A stretch of 64,000 nt of DNA, from the NCBI GenBank assembly GCA_019309485.1, contig JAFDGC010000007.1, forward strand, positions 1 to 64,000, given 5' to 3'. The notes under the pieces were generated by a model. The model had not been told where the DNA came from. It saw only the letters and a program-made list of their open reading frames with translations, and ran no database searches. Shown in pieces: positions 34,077-43,789 of this stretch. The DNA comes from Deltaproteobacteria bacterium. GTDB taxonomy: Bacteria; Desulfobacterota; Desulfobacteria; Desulfobacterales; UBA2156. The position numbers were made by a program, and so were the translations under genes. How positions within the stretch are numbered: the first letter of the stretch is position 1; the number at the start of each line of letters is the position of its first letter.

Positions 34077-35231
34077 TTATTTGTCAGGCGGTGCAAGGAG
34101 TCCCGGATCATCTATGACCGAATGCCGGTGCCAGTTGCCGTCTTTGACCACCTGGTTCTGGACGGCTTTTACAACCTCACCCAAGGCGTTGAAGGAAATG
34201 GTGCCCGTGGACGCCTTGAGATGGGTCTCGGCCAGGGCCTTGCGCAGGGGCTCGGAATCGGTGGAGCCCGCCCTCTTGAGGGCGTCGGCGGCCACCATCA
34301 CGGCGGTGTGGGCCGAAGCAGCCACCATGTCCGCCTTGAAACCGGCCTTTTTCTCGAAGGCTTCGATGAAGTTCTTGGTCTCAGGCACATCCGAGTCGCG
34401 GTCCAGGCTGGTGGTAATGATTACCCCTTCGGCCGCCTTGCCGGCGATCTCGATGAATTTCTGCGAATCGTACCCTTCCTGGCCGATGATGGGTACGGCG
34501 ACCCCGGCGGCGCGGAGTTGGCTGACCAGGGGTCCGGCGGTAAAATAATACCCGGAAGCGTAGATGGCCTCGGGGTCGTCCGCCTTGACCTTGGCCACCA
34601 GGGAGCCGAACTGGCGGTCTTTTATCGAGTACTCGTACTCATTGACGATCTCGATGCCGAAGTCCCTGGTCATTGACTTGAAACCGTCGGCCAGGGCCTT
34701 ACCGAAATCGTTCTGGAGGGTGATCATGACCACCATTTTCTTGCCCAGAAGCTCACCGATCAGCTTGGCGCCGGCCTTGCCCTGGATCTCGCCCAAAAAA
34801 GAGGTGCGGAACACGTAGTCACCGGCCCGGGTGATGTCCGGGTGAATGGCATAAGCCGAGATATAGGGAACCCTGGACTCCTGGAACACGCCGGCCGCGG
34901 ATCGCGTCGGGGCAGAATAGCTGCCCGATACTGCGATGGGCACCTTGTCCTGGCCGATGAGCTTGTTGGCGATGGGGATGGCCTGGGCCGGTTGGGCCTG
35001 GTCATCATACACCACGAGTTCCAGCATCTTTCCGTTGATCCCTCCGGCGGCGTTGATCTGTTCCACGGCCAGTTCGGCCCCGATGGTGGCCGACTTGCCG
35101 TCCGAGGCGGCAAATCCCGTCTGGGGCGCGTGGAATCCGATCTTGATCGTCCCGGCCGCGGCCGCGGCGCCGGCAAGGGTAAAAGCCAGGGCGCCGACCA
35201 ACAACACGATTGTTCCCAGTTTTCGCATCAT
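34077..35231 (-). CDS. LIV-type ABC transporter substrate-binding protein, hut-linked
   Basis: 384 residues: signal peptide of about 25 residues (hydrophobic core then AGAAAAA), mature part beginning GTIKIGFHAPQTGF, with LAVEQINAAGGINGK typical of the peripla_BP_6 group. A second Met follows the first; SD GGAGG lies 8-14 bases upstream. It is co-directional with hutU, ftcD, fchA and hutI, so histidine or another imidazole compound is a reasonable ligand, though this is inferred only from context. Confidence 0.87.
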   Translation of the reverse strand: MMRKLGTIVLLVGALAFTLAGAAAAAGTIKIGFHAPQTGFAASDGKSATIGAELAVEQINAAGGINGKMLELVVYDDQAQPAQAIPIANKLIGQDKVPIAVSGSYSAPTRSAAGVFQESRVPYISAYAIHPDITRAGDYVFRTSFLGEIQGKAGAKLIGELLGKKMVVMITLQNDFGKALADGFKSMTRDFGIEIVNEYEYSIKDRQFGSLVAKVKADDPEAIYASGYYFTAGPLVSQLRAAGVAVPIIGQEGYDSQKFIEIAGKAAEGVIITTSLDRDSDVPETKNFIEAFEKKAGFKADMVAASAHTAVMVAADALKRAGSTDSEPLRKALAETHLKASTGTISFNALGEVVKAVQNQVVKDGNWHRHSVIDDPGLLAPPDK

Positions 35232-35264
35232 ACTCTCCAGCCTCCTTCTTTTGGTGTTCTTTTT

Positions 35265-35421
35265 GATGGAATCGCAAAAAGGCTTTTGAGCGTTAATAAT
35301 CTCAAGATGTTTGAGGCCCCGCCGAAGGCAGGGTGCCGATTTATTGAGATTTAGCGAACCCCTTTGAATCTCCCGAAATGGGTTGCGGCGCGAACAAAAT
35401 CGGCCTTTTTACGATTCCATC
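35265..35421. repeat. MITE-like palindromic repeat, copy A
   Basis: 157 bases with imperfect terminal inverted repeats (GATGGAATCG plus AAAAAGGC at one end, the complement at the other). Its right arm (35342-35421) is about 90 percent identical to the reverse complement of 44539-44618 (8 differences in 80) and differs at 2 of 56 positions from 48226-48281. It lies between hutI and the binding-protein gene, may carry their shared transcript signals, and has no coding capacity. Confidence 0.8.
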
Positions 35422-35457
35422 ATTTTTATATTCTTTCCTGTTCACGCTCATCCGCCG

Positions 35458-36702
35458 CTATCGGACCCGTGCTCCGGCCTTGACAACACCGGTGCAGGGG
35501 TTGAAACCGAACCGATAGGCCAGCTCTGCCGGTTCTTCAATGTCCCAGAGGACGAAATCCGCATCCTTTTCCGCCTCCAGGGTTCCCAGCCGGCCGGCCA
35601 GGCCCAGGGCCCGGGCCGCGTTCCGGGTCACCCCGGCCAGGGCCTCTTCCGGCGTGAGCCGAAACAGGGTGCAGGCCATGTTGAGCATCAGCAGAAGAGA
35701 CCCGGCCGGGGAACTGCCAGGGTTCATGTCCGTGGCCAAGGCGATGGGTACACCATGCCGCCGCAGATGGTCCACCGGCGGCAGCCGGGTCTCCCTGAGA
35801 AAATAGAAGGCCCCGGGCAGGAGCACGGCCGAGGTTCCGGCCCCGGCCATAGCCCGGACACCATCTTCCGAGGCGTACTCGAGATGGTCCGCGGAAAGGG
35901 CGCTGTAACGCGCAGCCAGCGCGGCCCCACCCTGGTCGGAAAGCTGTTCGGCGTGAAGCTTGACCGGCAAGCCCAGTTTTCGGGCGGTCTCGAAGACCCG
36001 TTCTACCTGGACCGGGGTGAAGGCGATGGTCTCGCAAAACCCGTCCACCGCGTCGGCCAGCTCTTCTTCCGCCACCCGGGGCAGGACCTCCCGGCAGACC
36101 AAGTCGATATATGCGTCGGATCGCCCCTCGTATTCGGGAGGCAGGGCATGGGCCCCCAAAAACGTGGTCCTGACGGTGACCGGATATTCTTCTCCCAGCC
36201 GCCGGGCCACCCGGAGCATGCGCAGTTCGGTTTCCAGGTCCAGGCCGTAACCGGACTTGATTTCGACCGCGGTCACCCCTTCGGCCAAAAGCGGTTTCAG
36301 CCGTCGGGCGCTTTGCTCCAGGAGCGTTTCCTCATTCAACTCCCGGGTGGCTTTCACGGTGGAAAGGATGCCTCCGCCAGCACGGGCGATCGCCTCGTAG
36401 GTGGCGCCCTTTAAACGAAGCTCGAATTCCTTGGCTCGGCTGCCGCCGTATACCAGGTGAGTATGACAATCGATCAAGCCCGGGGTGATCCAGGCGCCGC
36501 CGGTGTCCCGGGTCCTGGCCGCGGCCCGGAATGCATCGGGCAACCGATTTCGGGGTCCGGCGTACAGGATCTTTCCGCCGGAAACGGCCAGGGCTCCGTC
36601 CTGAACCGCGCCGTAGGGTTCATCTCCCGGGACCATGGTGGCCAGCCGGGCGTTGAGGTACAAATCCTCTATCCGGGTCGCGGCGTTGAAGGTGGGATCC
36701 AT
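35458..36702 (-). CDS. hutI: Imidazolonepropionase
   Basis: Opens the ring of imidazolone-5-propionate to N-formimino-L-glutamate, step three of histidine degradation. 414-residue amidohydrolase: N-terminal metal pair in [38 protein letters not shown] for a metal His, and [11 protein letters not shown] for the metal Asp. Complete family length. It lies 7 bases after the cyclodeaminase gene. Confidence 0.94.
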   Translation of the reverse strand: MDPTFNAATRIEDLYLNARLATMVPGDEPYGAVQDGALAVSGGKILYAGPRNRLPDAFRAAARTRDTGGAWITPGLIDCHTHLVYGGSRAKEFELRLKGATYEAIARAGGGILSTVKATRELNEETLLEQSARRLKPLLAEGVTAVEIKSGYGLDLETELRMLRVARRLGEEYPVTVRTTFLGAHALPPEYEGRSDAYIDLVCREVLPRVAEEELADAVDGFCETIAFTPVQVERVFETARKLGLPVKLHAEQLSDQGGAALAARYSALSADHLEYASEDGVRAMAGAGTSAVLLPGAFYFLRETRLPPVDHLRRHGVPIALATDMNPGSSPAGSLLLMLNMACTLFRLTPEEALAGVTRNAARALGLAGRLGTLEAEKDADFVLWDIEEPAELAYRFGFNPCTGVVKAGARVR

Positions 36703-36709
36703 TATGAAT

Positions 36710-37339
36710 TCAGGCCAGGCTTTGTTTCACTTTTTTTTCCAGCTCGCCCGCCACCGACAGCACCTTGCCCAGCAATTCCCCGGTTTCCTTTTCCAGGCGG
36801 GCGGCCAGCGATCGGTCCTTGACAAAAGCCAGGTTGATCCTGACGTTGTACCCCGCACCCTCGGCCGCGGCCCGGAGAAGCTGCCCGGCCACCCCGGCGT
36901 CGCTCAGGCAGTTGGGGTTACCCTTTTCCAGGGCCGCGGAGGCCAAATCCGCCGCCCGGGTCACCAATTGGAGCGTTTCGAAAGGGACCCGAGCCGCGCC
37001 CTTCATAGCCTCCTGGATCCCCTCGGCCCTGGCGGCTTTCCGGGCCTTGTCCTGTTTGGGCATGTTGAAGGCGGCCATGACCGTTTCGTACGCCCGGGCG
37101 TCCTCGTCCACAAGGTCAAGCAGGCGGGCGACCAGGGCGTCGGCCTCTTTTTGGACCCCTTCCATTTCTTCCCATACATCTTTGAATTTCTCACGCCCCA
37201 TGGTCAGGCGGGCGGTCATGGCGCAAAGGGAAGCCCCCAGGGCCCCGGCCAGGGCGGCGGCCGATCCGCCCCCGGGCGTTGCCGAACCGTCGGCCAGTTT
37301 TCGGGCGAACGCCTCGAGGGTCAGTCCTTTCAAATCCAT
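36710..37339 (-). CDS. fchA: Formiminotetrahydrofolate cyclodeaminase (FTCD C-terminal type)
   Basis: 209-residue all-helical protein with the family start [26 protein letters not shown] and helical repeats. It releases ammonia from 5-formimino-THF to give 5,10-methenyl-THF. In animals this domain is fused to the transferase; here it is a separate gene 6 bases after ftcD, as in several anaerobes. Confidence 0.9.
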   Translation of the reverse strand: MDLKGLTLEAFARKLADGSATPGGGSAAALAGALGASLCAMTARLTMGREKFKDVWEEMEGVQKEADALVARLLDLVDEDARAYETVMAAFNMPKQDKARKAARAEGIQEAMKGAARVPFETLQLVTRAADLASAALEKGNPNCLSDAGVAGQLLRAAAEGAGYNVRINLAFVKDRSLAARLEKETGELLGKVLSVAGELEKKVKQSLA

Positions 37340-37345
37340 CAGCGG

Positions 37346-38260
37346 TTACTCCTCCCGGCCCAGCATTTCCAGCAGCCGCAGCTCGACCACCTGGCTCGCA
37401 TCGAAACCGGCCAACTGCATGTAGTAGGCCGCACTGTCCAGCAGGGCCGCGGCCGGGATCATGCCGTAGACCTCGGTCTCCACAAGGGAAACCCCCCAGC
37501 GCTTGGCTTCCATGCGGATGAGCTCCACCACCCGGTACAGGGCGTTCTTCTCGTAGTCCACGATATTCATGCTCACCTGCACCAGTCCGCGTTCTTCGAG
37601 GGCCAGGCCGATGCCTTTGACGTGGCAGAGTCCGCCGCTGGAGGCCCGGACCGCCTCGGCGATCCGCCGGGCCACCTCGATGTCGTCGGTGCCCAGGTTC
37701 GCGTTGAAGGCGATGAGAAACTTGCGAGCCCCGATGACCGTGGCCCCGGCGCTGGGGTGGAGCCGGGGCTCGCCCACGTCCGGATGCCGCTGCGGATCGG
37801 CCACTTCGATTTTGAGGGCCTCGAACTGTCCCTTGCGGATCACTTCGAGGCGCCGGCGTTCGGGCCTGAGGGCCGCCGTTTCATAAAAGTAAACAGGGAC
37901 GCCCGTTTCTCGGTAATAGCGCCGGCCGAAATCGCGGGCCAGCGTGACGCACGCCTCCATGGTGATGTTGCGGAGGGGCACAAAAGGGATCACGTCCACC
38001 GCACCGATCCGGGGATGGCCGCCCTGGTGCTTTTCCAGGTCGATTCGCGCCACGGCCGCCTTGGCTGCCTGGATGAGGGCGTCCTGCACCGGGTCCGGCC
38101 GGCCCACCAGGCTGACCACCAGCCGATTGTGGTCCCGGTCGGCCCGGTAGTCCAACATGGCGCACCCCTTGGTCTCTTTGAAGGGCTGGATGATCTCCTC
38201 GATGACGTCGTTGTTTCTGCCCTCGGAAAAATTGGGGACGCATTCAATCAGTTGGTTCAT
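37346..38260 (-). CDS. ftcD: Glutamate formiminotransferase
   Basis: 304 residues matching the N-terminal half of FTCD: IECVPNFSEGRN at the start, GCAMLDYRADRDHNRLV, HPRIGAVDVIPFVP and HPSAGATVIGARKFLIAFN. It moves the formimino group from N-formiminoglutamate to tetrahydrofolate, so this locus ends in the folate route rather than hutG or hutF. Short gap to fchA downstream. Confidence 0.93.
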   Translation of the reverse strand: MNQLIECVPNFSEGRNNDVIEEIIQPFKETKGCAMLDYRADRDHNRLVVSLVGRPDPVQDALIQAAKAAVARIDLEKHQGGHPRIGAVDVIPFVPLRNITMEACVTLARDFGRRYYRETGVPVYFYETAALRPERRRLEVIRKGQFEALKIEVADPQRHPDVGEPRLHPSAGATVIGARKFLIAFNANLGTDDIEVARRIAEAVRASSGGLCHVKGIGLALEERGLVQVSMNIVDYEKNALYRVVELIRMEAKRWGVSLVETEVYGMIPAAALLDSAAYYMQLAGFDASQVVELRLLEMLGREE

Positions 38261-38328
38261 GTGTTTTGTTTGTTATCCTTATTGTTTTTCAGGTTTCAGC
38301 AATCTGCAAAAGCGGAAGCTCCCGGCAG

Positions 38329-40044
38329 TCAGCTCTTAAACATGTTGAGCATAGGGATCTTTACCCCCCGTTCCCGAGCCACCTCCATGGCCCTTTCGTA
38401 TCCGGCGTCGGCATGGCGAAAGATCCCCGTGCCCGGGTCGTTTTTGAGGACGGTGGTCAGCCGCCGCTCGGATTCCGGCGTGCCGTCGGCCACCGAGACC
38501 TGTCCGGCATGCAGGGCGTAGCCGATGCCCACTCCGCCGCCATCGTGGAAGGATACCCAGGCCGCCCCGGAAGCCACGTTGGTCATGCAGTTGAGCAAGG
38601 CCCAATCGGCCACCGCGTCCGAGCCGTCCTTCATGGCCTCGGTTTCGCGATAAGGGGAAGCCACCGAGCCGCAGTCGAGATGATCCCGGCCGATCACGAT
38701 GGGGGCCTTGACCGCATCCCGGGCCACCAGGTCGTTGAATATTTTTCCGGCTTTGTCCCGCTCTCCGTACCCCAGCCAGCAAATACGGGCCGGCAGCCCC
38801 ATGTGGGCCACCCTCTCCCCGGCCATCTTCAGCCACCGGACCATGCGCGTCTTTTCCGGAAAGGCCTCCATGAGGGCCTGGTCCGTTACCTGGATGTCAT
38901 GGGGGTCGCCGGACAAGGCCGCCCAGCGGAAGGGGCCTTCGCCTTCGCAGAACAGGTGACGGATGTACGCCGGCACGAAACCGGGGTAGTCCATGGCGTT
39001 TTCCACCCCGCGCTTCAACGCCTGGCCGCGGAGATTGTTCCCGTAGTCGAAGGCCACGGCACCTTTGGCCTGCATCTCCAAAATGGCCCGGCAGTGCACA
39101 GCCATGGATTCCAGGGCCAGGTCGGTATACTTTTTCGGATCGCTTTTTCGTAAGCCAAGGGCCTCCGGGTACGGCATCCCGGCCGGGACGTACCCGTTGA
39201 GTTCGTCGTGGGCGCTGGTCTGGTCCGTGACCACGTCCGGGATGAACCCCTGCCGGATCATTTCCGGCAGGGCCTCGGCCGTGTTGCCCAGAAGACCGAT
39301 GGAAAGGGGCGTTTTTCCCGCCGCCGCCTCCTGCGCCATTTTGACGGCCTGGTCCAAGTCTTGAGTCATGACGTCCAGATATCCGGTGTCGAGACGGCGC
39401 CGGATGCGGGCCGGGTCCACTTCCACACAGATCATCACCCCTTCGTTCATGGTGGCGGCCAGGGGCTGGGCCCCGCCCATGCCCCCCAGGCCGCCGCTGA
39501 CCACGATCTTCCCCTTCAGGGAAGACCCGAAGTGCTTTTCGGCAAGGGCCGCGAAGGTCTCGTAGGTGCCCTGGAGTATCCCCTGGGTGCCGATATAGAT
39601 CCAGGAACCGGCGGTCATCTGTCCGTACATGATGAGACCTTTTCGGTCCAGTTCGTTAAAATAGGCCCAGTTCGCCCAGTGGGGCACGATGTTGGCATTG
39701 GCGATGAGCACCCGCGGGGCATGGGGATAGGTTTTGAGCAGGCCCACCGGTTTGCCCGAGGCCACCAGGAGTGTTTCGTCGTTTTCCAGTTCCAAAAGCG
39801 AACGAACCAGGGCGTCGAAGCATTCCCAGTTCCGGGCCGCCTTGCCCATGCCGCCGTAGACGATGAGTTCGTCCGGATTTTCCCCGTTTTCCGGGTCCAG
39901 GTTGTTGCAGAGCATCCTCAGGGCGGCTTCCTGGTACCAGCCCCGGCAGTGGAGCGTGGTGCCGCGGGGGGCCCTGACCGGCCGCGGTCCCTTGCATCCG
40001 ATTTGAAGCGCGTTTAAGATTTTTTCTTTGGGTGTTTCCGCCAT
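38329..40044 (-). CDS. hutU: Urocanate hydratase
   Basis: 571 residues, NAD+-dependent hydration of urocanate to imidazolone propionate. Typical runs are [17 protein letters not shown] near the N terminus, [19 protein letters not shown] for NAD binding and [18 protein letters not shown] with the catalytic region near the C terminus. The start at 40044 is chosen for the AAGGGGCGG site; a GTG five codons upstream is possible. It is the first gene of the minus-strand hut operon, divergent from hutC. Confidence 0.95.
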   Translation of the reverse strand: MAETPKEKILNALQIGCKGPRPVRAPRGTTLHCRGWYQEAALRMLCNNLDPENGENPDELIVYGGMGKAARNWECFDALVRSLLELENDETLLVASGKPVGLLKTYPHAPRVLIANANIVPHWANWAYFNELDRKGLIMYGQMTAGSWIYIGTQGILQGTYETFAALAEKHFGSSLKGKIVVSGGLGGMGGAQPLAATMNEGVMICVEVDPARIRRRLDTGYLDVMTQDLDQAVKMAQEAAAGKTPLSIGLLGNTAEALPEMIRQGFIPDVVTDQTSAHDELNGYVPAGMPYPEALGLRKSDPKKYTDLALESMAVHCRAILEMQAKGAVAFDYGNNLRGQALKRGVENAMDYPGFVPAYIRHLFCEGEGPFRWAALSGDPHDIQVTDQALMEAFPEKTRMVRWLKMAGERVAHMGLPARICWLGYGERDKAGKIFNDLVARDAVKAPIVIGRDHLDCGSVASPYRETEAMKDGSDAVADWALLNCMTNVASGAAWVSFHDGGGVGIGYALHAGQVSVADGTPESERRLTTVLKNDPGTGIFRHADAGYERAMEVARERGVKIPMLNMFKS

Positions 40045-40096
40045 GTTCCGCCCCTTCACCCTTTTCAGGGCTTTTGACCTGTTGATATTTTTTGGC

Positions 40097-40125
40097 TTGA
40101 CTGCTTAACTTTACATGTATATACA
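40097..40125 (+). promoter_or_regulatory. hutC promoter with palindromic HutC operator
   Basis: TTGACT (40097-40102) and TATACA (40120-40125) are 17 bases apart. The -10 lies inside the perfect palindrome TGTATATACA (40116-40125), flanked as ATG...AAAT, which resembles the known HutC site (CTTGTATxTACAAG type). A repressor here would block hutC and probably the divergent hutU operon until urocanate is present. Confidence 0.72.
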
Positions 40126-40208
40126 AATTGACCAGAGTGTCAAGGAGAAAAAACCAGGCCCGTCCGGGGGGCGATCCCGCCGCCGAGCGCCGTATCAACC
40201 GGAAACCC

Positions 40209-41057
40209 ATGCACCGTAAAAAAACCAACAAGATCCTGGAATCCGCCCATAAAGCGGACCGGAGGGTAAATTCGGCCCCTTCCGGCGGCCCCGGGCTGGC
40301 CGTGCAAATGGCCGGAATCTCCTCGGCTCTCCCCAATCCCCTTTACCGGCAGGTCAAGGATTTCATTTTGGACCGGATCAAGTCAGGGGAATGGCCGCCC
40401 GAGACCCGGGTGCCATCGGAGAAGGCATTGGTGGAGGCGGTGGGCGTTTCAAGGATGACGGTCAACCGGGCGCTGCGGGAGCTTACGGCCGAAGGTCACC
40501 TGGTCCGCCTGCAGGGGGTGGGGACCTTCGTGGCCCGGCGCAAACCCCAGGGGGCCCTGCTCGAGATCCGGAGCATCGCCCAAGAGATCGCTGAGTGGGG
40601 CGGCCGTCACTCGGCGGAGGTGAAGCTGCTGGTGGAGGAACCGGCGTCGGCTCGGGTGGCCGGGGCTCTGGGGTTGACCGAAGGGGCCCCGGTCTTCCAT
40701 TCCATCATCGTGCACCGAGACCACGGGGTTCCGGTACAGTACTCGGACCGTTTCGTCAACCCGGCCGTGGCGCCGAAGTACCTGGAACAGGACTTCACCG
40801 CCATCACCCCCAGCGCGTATTTGTTGTCGGTGGCTCCGCTTCAGGAATTGGAACATGTGATCGAGGCCGCGTTGCCGGATGTGACGGCCCAAGCCTTCCT
40901 GGAAATAGGCCCGGAGGAGCCCTGTCTGGTGCTGTACCGCCGGACCTGGTCCTTCAACATGGTGGCCACCAAAAGCCGCCTGACCTACCCGGGCTCCCGG
41001 TACAGGCTGGGCGGGAGATATCGGGCCGGATCATCGGTGGGACCGGCGGTGGCCTGA
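40209..41057 (+). CDS. hutC: Histidine-utilisation repressor HutC (GntR family)
   Basis: GntR/HutC-type regulator: winged-helix domain starting PLYRQVKDFILDRIKSGEW with SRMTVNRALRELTAEGHLVR, then a UTRA ligand-binding domain (EEPCLVLYRRTWS, LTYPGSRYRLGG). Urocanate is the usual inducer. The start is uncertain: ATG 40209 gives 282 residues, while ATG 40308 gives 249, close to typical HutC length; neither has a strong ribosome site. It lies divergent to hutU and upstream of hutH. Confidence 0.9.
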   Translation: MHRKKTNKILESAHKADRRVNSAPSGGPGLAVQMAGISSALPNPLYRQVKDFILDRIKSGEWPPETRVPSEKALVEAVGVSRMTVNRALRELTAEGHLVRLQGVGTFVARRKPQGALLEIRSIAQEIAEWGGRHSAEVKLLVEEPASARVAGALGLTEGAPVFHSIIVHRDHGVPVQYSDRFVNPAVAPKYLEQDFTAITPSAYLLSVAPLQELEHVIEAALPDVTAQAFLEIGPEEPCLVLYRRTWSFNMVATKSRLTYPGSRYRLGGRYRAGSSVGPAVA

Positions 41058-41160
41058 CGGAATCCTTTTCCGAGGCGTGGGGGAAAAAATTTCCGGCCGG
41101 TCGGCATCCGGGTTGAGACCGGATGGAACACCGGAACGAGGTTGAATGACCGGATCGCTT

Positions 41161-41262
41161 ACCGCAATCCCCGCCTTTTGAGGCGGGGTCAAGGGAAGCG
41201 ATCCCAGAATAGGTCCTTACCTTACCGGGGAGCCCCGCCCTTCAGGGCGGGGGACTCCACTT
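41161..41262. repeat. 102-bp double-hairpin repeat, copy 1
   Basis: Two palindromes (CCCCGCCT/AGGCGGGG at 41169-41188 and CCCCGCCCT/AGGGCGGGG at 41233-41252) flank a linker with GCGATCCCA and CCTTACCGGGG. It aligns without gaps to 48301-48402, at 83 of 102 positions. It lies just upstream of hutH. The form recalls the hairpin ends of IS200/IS605-type elements or MITEs derived from them, but no transposase is next to it. Confidence 0.8.
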
Positions 41263-41278
41263 TTTTCAGGAAAATGCC

Positions 41279-42808
41279 ATGAACGCGGTAACGATAGGCG
41301 AAGCCGCCCTGGACATGGAAACCTTGGTGGAGATATCCCGGAAGGGATTGCCGGTCCGCTTGTCCGAAAAGGCGTTGGCACGGGCGATCAGGGCTAGGGC
41401 CCTGGTGGAAAAGTGGGTGATGGAAGGCCGGGCGGTGTACGGGGTGACCACGGGTTTCGGGGCCTTGAGCGACGTGACCATTCCCGGGGAGGACGCCCGG
41501 ACCCTGCAGGAAAACATCCTCATGAGCCACGCCGCCGGCGTGGGCGCGCCCTTACCCGAAGAGGTGATCCGGGCGACCATGGTCGTGCGGCTGCAGGACC
41601 TGGCACAGGGATATTCGGGCATCCGGGCGGAAACCCTGTCGGCCCTGGCCGATCTTTTAAATTCGGGGATATACCCGTTGGTCCCGGAAAAGGGTTCCGT
41701 GGGCGCCAGCGGGGACCTGGCCCCCATGGCCCACCTGGCCCTGGTCCTGATCGGCCAAGGCGAGGCGTATCATCGGGGGCAGTGCATGCCCGGCCGGGAG
41801 GCCCTGGCCGTCGCGGGGCTGCAACCGGTGCAGCTGGAAGCGGGTGAAGGTCTGGCCCTGATCAACGGCACCCAGGTCATGACCGCCGTCACCGCCCTGG
41901 CCGTCCATGACGCCGTCCGCCTGTCCAGAACAGCCGACGTGGCCTGTGCCTTAAGCCTGGAGGTCCTGATGGGCACCAACGCCGAATTCGATCGGCGCAT
42001 TCACCGGGTCCGCCCTCACCCGGGCCAGGCCGCCGCGGCAGACAACATGTTCCGGATCGTCCAGGACAGCGCCATTATTTCTTCCCACGAGGACTGTTCC
42101 CGCATCCAAGACGCGTACACCCTCCGCTGTTCCCCTCAAATTCATGGGGCCAGTAAAGACGCCCTCGGCCACGTGCGACAGGTGGTGGAAACCGAAATGA
42201 ACGCTTCCACCACCAATCCCCTGATCTTCGCGGATACCGGCGACTTCCTTCTGGGAGGGAATTTCCACGGGCAGCCCGTGGCCCTGGCCGCCGATTATCT
42301 CTGCATGGCCCTGGCCGAACTGGCCAACGTGTCGGAAAGGCGTATCGAACGCCTGGTCAACCCCCAACTCAGCGGCCTGCCGGCTTTCCTGGTGGAAAAA
42401 AGCGGCCTCAATTCCGGATTCATGATCGCCCAATATACGGCCGCGGCCCTGGTTTCGGAGAACAAACCCCTCTGCCACCCGGCCTCAGTGGACTCCATTC
42501 CCACTTCGGCAAACAAGGAAGACCACGTGAGCATGGGAACGATTTCGGCCCGCAAAGCCCGGGCCGTGTTGGAGAACACCGAAAACGTCCTGGCCATCGA
42601 ACTCTTGTGCGGCTGCCAGGCATTGGACCTTTTGACCCATGGGCGTCCCGGTTTGGGCACCCAACAGGCCTACCGGGCCGTCCGGGAGAAAGTGTCCCGC
42701 CTGGACCGGGACCGGCCCCTCTCCCCGGACATCCGGGCCATCACGGAGTTGATCAAAAGCGGGGAGATAATCCGGCGGGTCGAGGCCGCAGTGGGACGAT
42801 TGAATTGA
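41279..42808 (+). CDS. hutH: Histidine ammonia-lyase
   Basis: 509 residues; removes ammonia from L-histidine to give urocanate. The MIO prosthetic-group triad Ala-Ser-Gly is in VGASGDLAPMAHL, with TTGFGALSD at the N terminus and FHGQPVALAADYL later. The ATG at 41279 follows a GGAAAATGCC context downstream of the 102-bp repeat. It is separated from hutC by 221 bases and is on the opposite strand to the rest of the pathway. Confidence 0.95.
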   Translation: MNAVTIGEAALDMETLVEISRKGLPVRLSEKALARAIRARALVEKWVMEGRAVYGVTTGFGALSDVTIPGEDARTLQENILMSHAAGVGAPLPEEVIRATMVVRLQDLAQGYSGIRAETLSALADLLNSGIYPLVPEKGSVGASGDLAPMAHLALVLIGQGEAYHRGQCMPGREALAVAGLQPVQLEAGEGLALINGTQVMTAVTALAVHDAVRLSRTADVACALSLEVLMGTNAEFDRRIHRVRPHPGQAAAADNMFRIVQDSAIISSHEDCSRIQDAYTLRCSPQIHGASKDALGHVRQVVETEMNASTTNPLIFADTGDFLLGGNFHGQPVALAADYLCMALAELANVSERRIERLVNPQLSGLPAFLVEKSGLNSGFMIAQYTAAALVSENKPLCHPASVDSIPTSANKEDHVSMGTISARKARAVLENTENVLAIELLCGCQALDLLTHGRPGLGTQQAYRAVREKVSRLDRDRPLSPDIRAITELIKSGEIIRRVEAAVGRLN

Positions 42809-43000
42809 GTGGATCCCTCCACCTTGAAAGACATTTACACGACCGCCATCGGCGCCGAGAAAGATTCCATCGTCTTTTACCTGGGCATCCGGGATCTGGT
42901 CCCGGAAAAGTACGGGAAAAACCGGGTGGACGCCATCATCAAAGAGGAGATGGGACACATCGAAGCCCTCAGCCGGCAGCTTCTTCGAATCGAACGATAG
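42809..43000 (+). pseudogene. Ferritin-like/rubrerythrin-type C-terminal fragment
   Basis: 63 codons opening with GTG directly after the hutH stop, without a ribosome site. The text IGAEKDSIVFYLGIRDLVP and IIKEEMGHIEALSRQL matches the last two helices of ferritin-family proteins, including the E-x-x-H metal motif, but the first two helices are missing. It is therefore probably a truncated remnant, although a short helical protein translated by coupling from hutH is possible. Confidence 0.55.
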
Positions 43001-43004
43001 GCCC

Positions 43005-43679
43005 TTATTGTTCCGAAAGCTCCAGAAGCCCTTCGACATCTTTTAATCGAATCGATTTCCCCTCCACCTGGATGAGCCCCTGATCGCTTAACCGGGCCAG
43101 AACCCGGGAGAGCGTTTCCGGGATGGTTCCGAGAAGGCTGGCGAGCTGGCCCTTTGAGATCTTCAACACGACACTGTCTGTTGCTTCCTGCTCTTCGGCC
43201 AGGACCATCAGATAGGTTGCCAGCCGGGAGGGGACGGCTTTCAGGGACAGGCTTTCCACCTGGGCCGCAAACTGATGCAGCCGTGCGCACAACAGGGCGA
43301 TCATGTTCAAAGAAAGGGTGGAGTGCCCCTGAACCAGTTGCACAAAGGCGTTTTTGGGAAAAAACCAAAGCCGGCAATCGGTGAGGGCTTCGGCATGGGC
43401 GGGAAAGGTGCGTCCGGTGAAGGCCGCCACTTCTCCGAAAGGCTCTCCGCCACCCAGGATGTGCAGAATCTGCTCTTTTCCCTCTCCTGAAACCGTGAAG
43501 ACTTTCACCACACCGTCGTCAACGATATAAAATCCGTTTCCCGGGTCCCCTTGCGAAAAGATGATCTCCCCTTTTTGGGCCTGCCGGGAAACGGCGATGC
43601 GCCGAATCGCTTCCATCTGTTCCCGGGGGAGGCCTTCAAACAGGGAAGAGTGTGCCAGGGCGTCCTTGGCGGGTGTCAT
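43005..43679 (-). CDS. Crp/Fnr family transcriptional regulator
   Basis: 224 residues. N-terminal cyclic-nucleotide-type beta barrel (GEIIFSQGDPGNGFYIVDDG, GEPFGEVAAFTG), dimer helix and C-terminal winged helix with the recognition segment GTIPETLSRVLARL. The N-terminal cysteines that hold the Fe-S cluster in Fnr are absent, so a Dnr/HcpR-like, heme- or NO-sensing type is more likely. Divergent from the HD gene; an FNR-type box lies between. It probably controls the redox genes downstream of that box. Confidence 0.85.
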   Translation of the reverse strand: MTPAKDALAHSSLFEGLPREQMEAIRRIAVSRQAQKGEIIFSQGDPGNGFYIVDDGVVKVFTVSGEGKEQILHILGGGEPFGEVAAFTGRTFPAHAEALTDCRLWFFPKNAFVQLVQGHSTLSLNMIALLCARLHQFAAQVESLSLKAVPSRLATYLMVLAEEQEATDSVVLKISKGQLASLLGTIPETLSRVLARLSDQGLIQVEGKSIRLKDVEGLLELSEQ

Positions 43680-43713
43680 GCCGTCTCCTTTTTTTTCAAA
43701 AAAAACTAACCGA

Positions 43714-43727
43714 TTGATCTAAGTCAA
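43714..43727. promoter_or_regulatory. FNR/DNR-type operator
   Basis: TTGAT CTAA GTCAA matches the FNR-family consensus TTGAT-N4-ATCAA with one mismatch and the DNR-type TTGAT-N4-GTCAA exactly. It lies in the 110-base gap between the divergent Crp/Fnr gene and the HD gene, the expected place for self-regulation. Confidence 0.68.
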
Positions 43728-43789
43728 GGTATCCGTTTGAATTCAAGGATAAAAATGAGGGCAAGTCAACATCAAAACGGAGGTGCATT

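Noticed and set aside
36635-38521. 628-codon plus-strand open frame
   Set aside because: Antisense to fchA, ftcD and hutU, all of which have strong family motifs. It has no recognisable domain and is an expected effect of high-GC codon bias.
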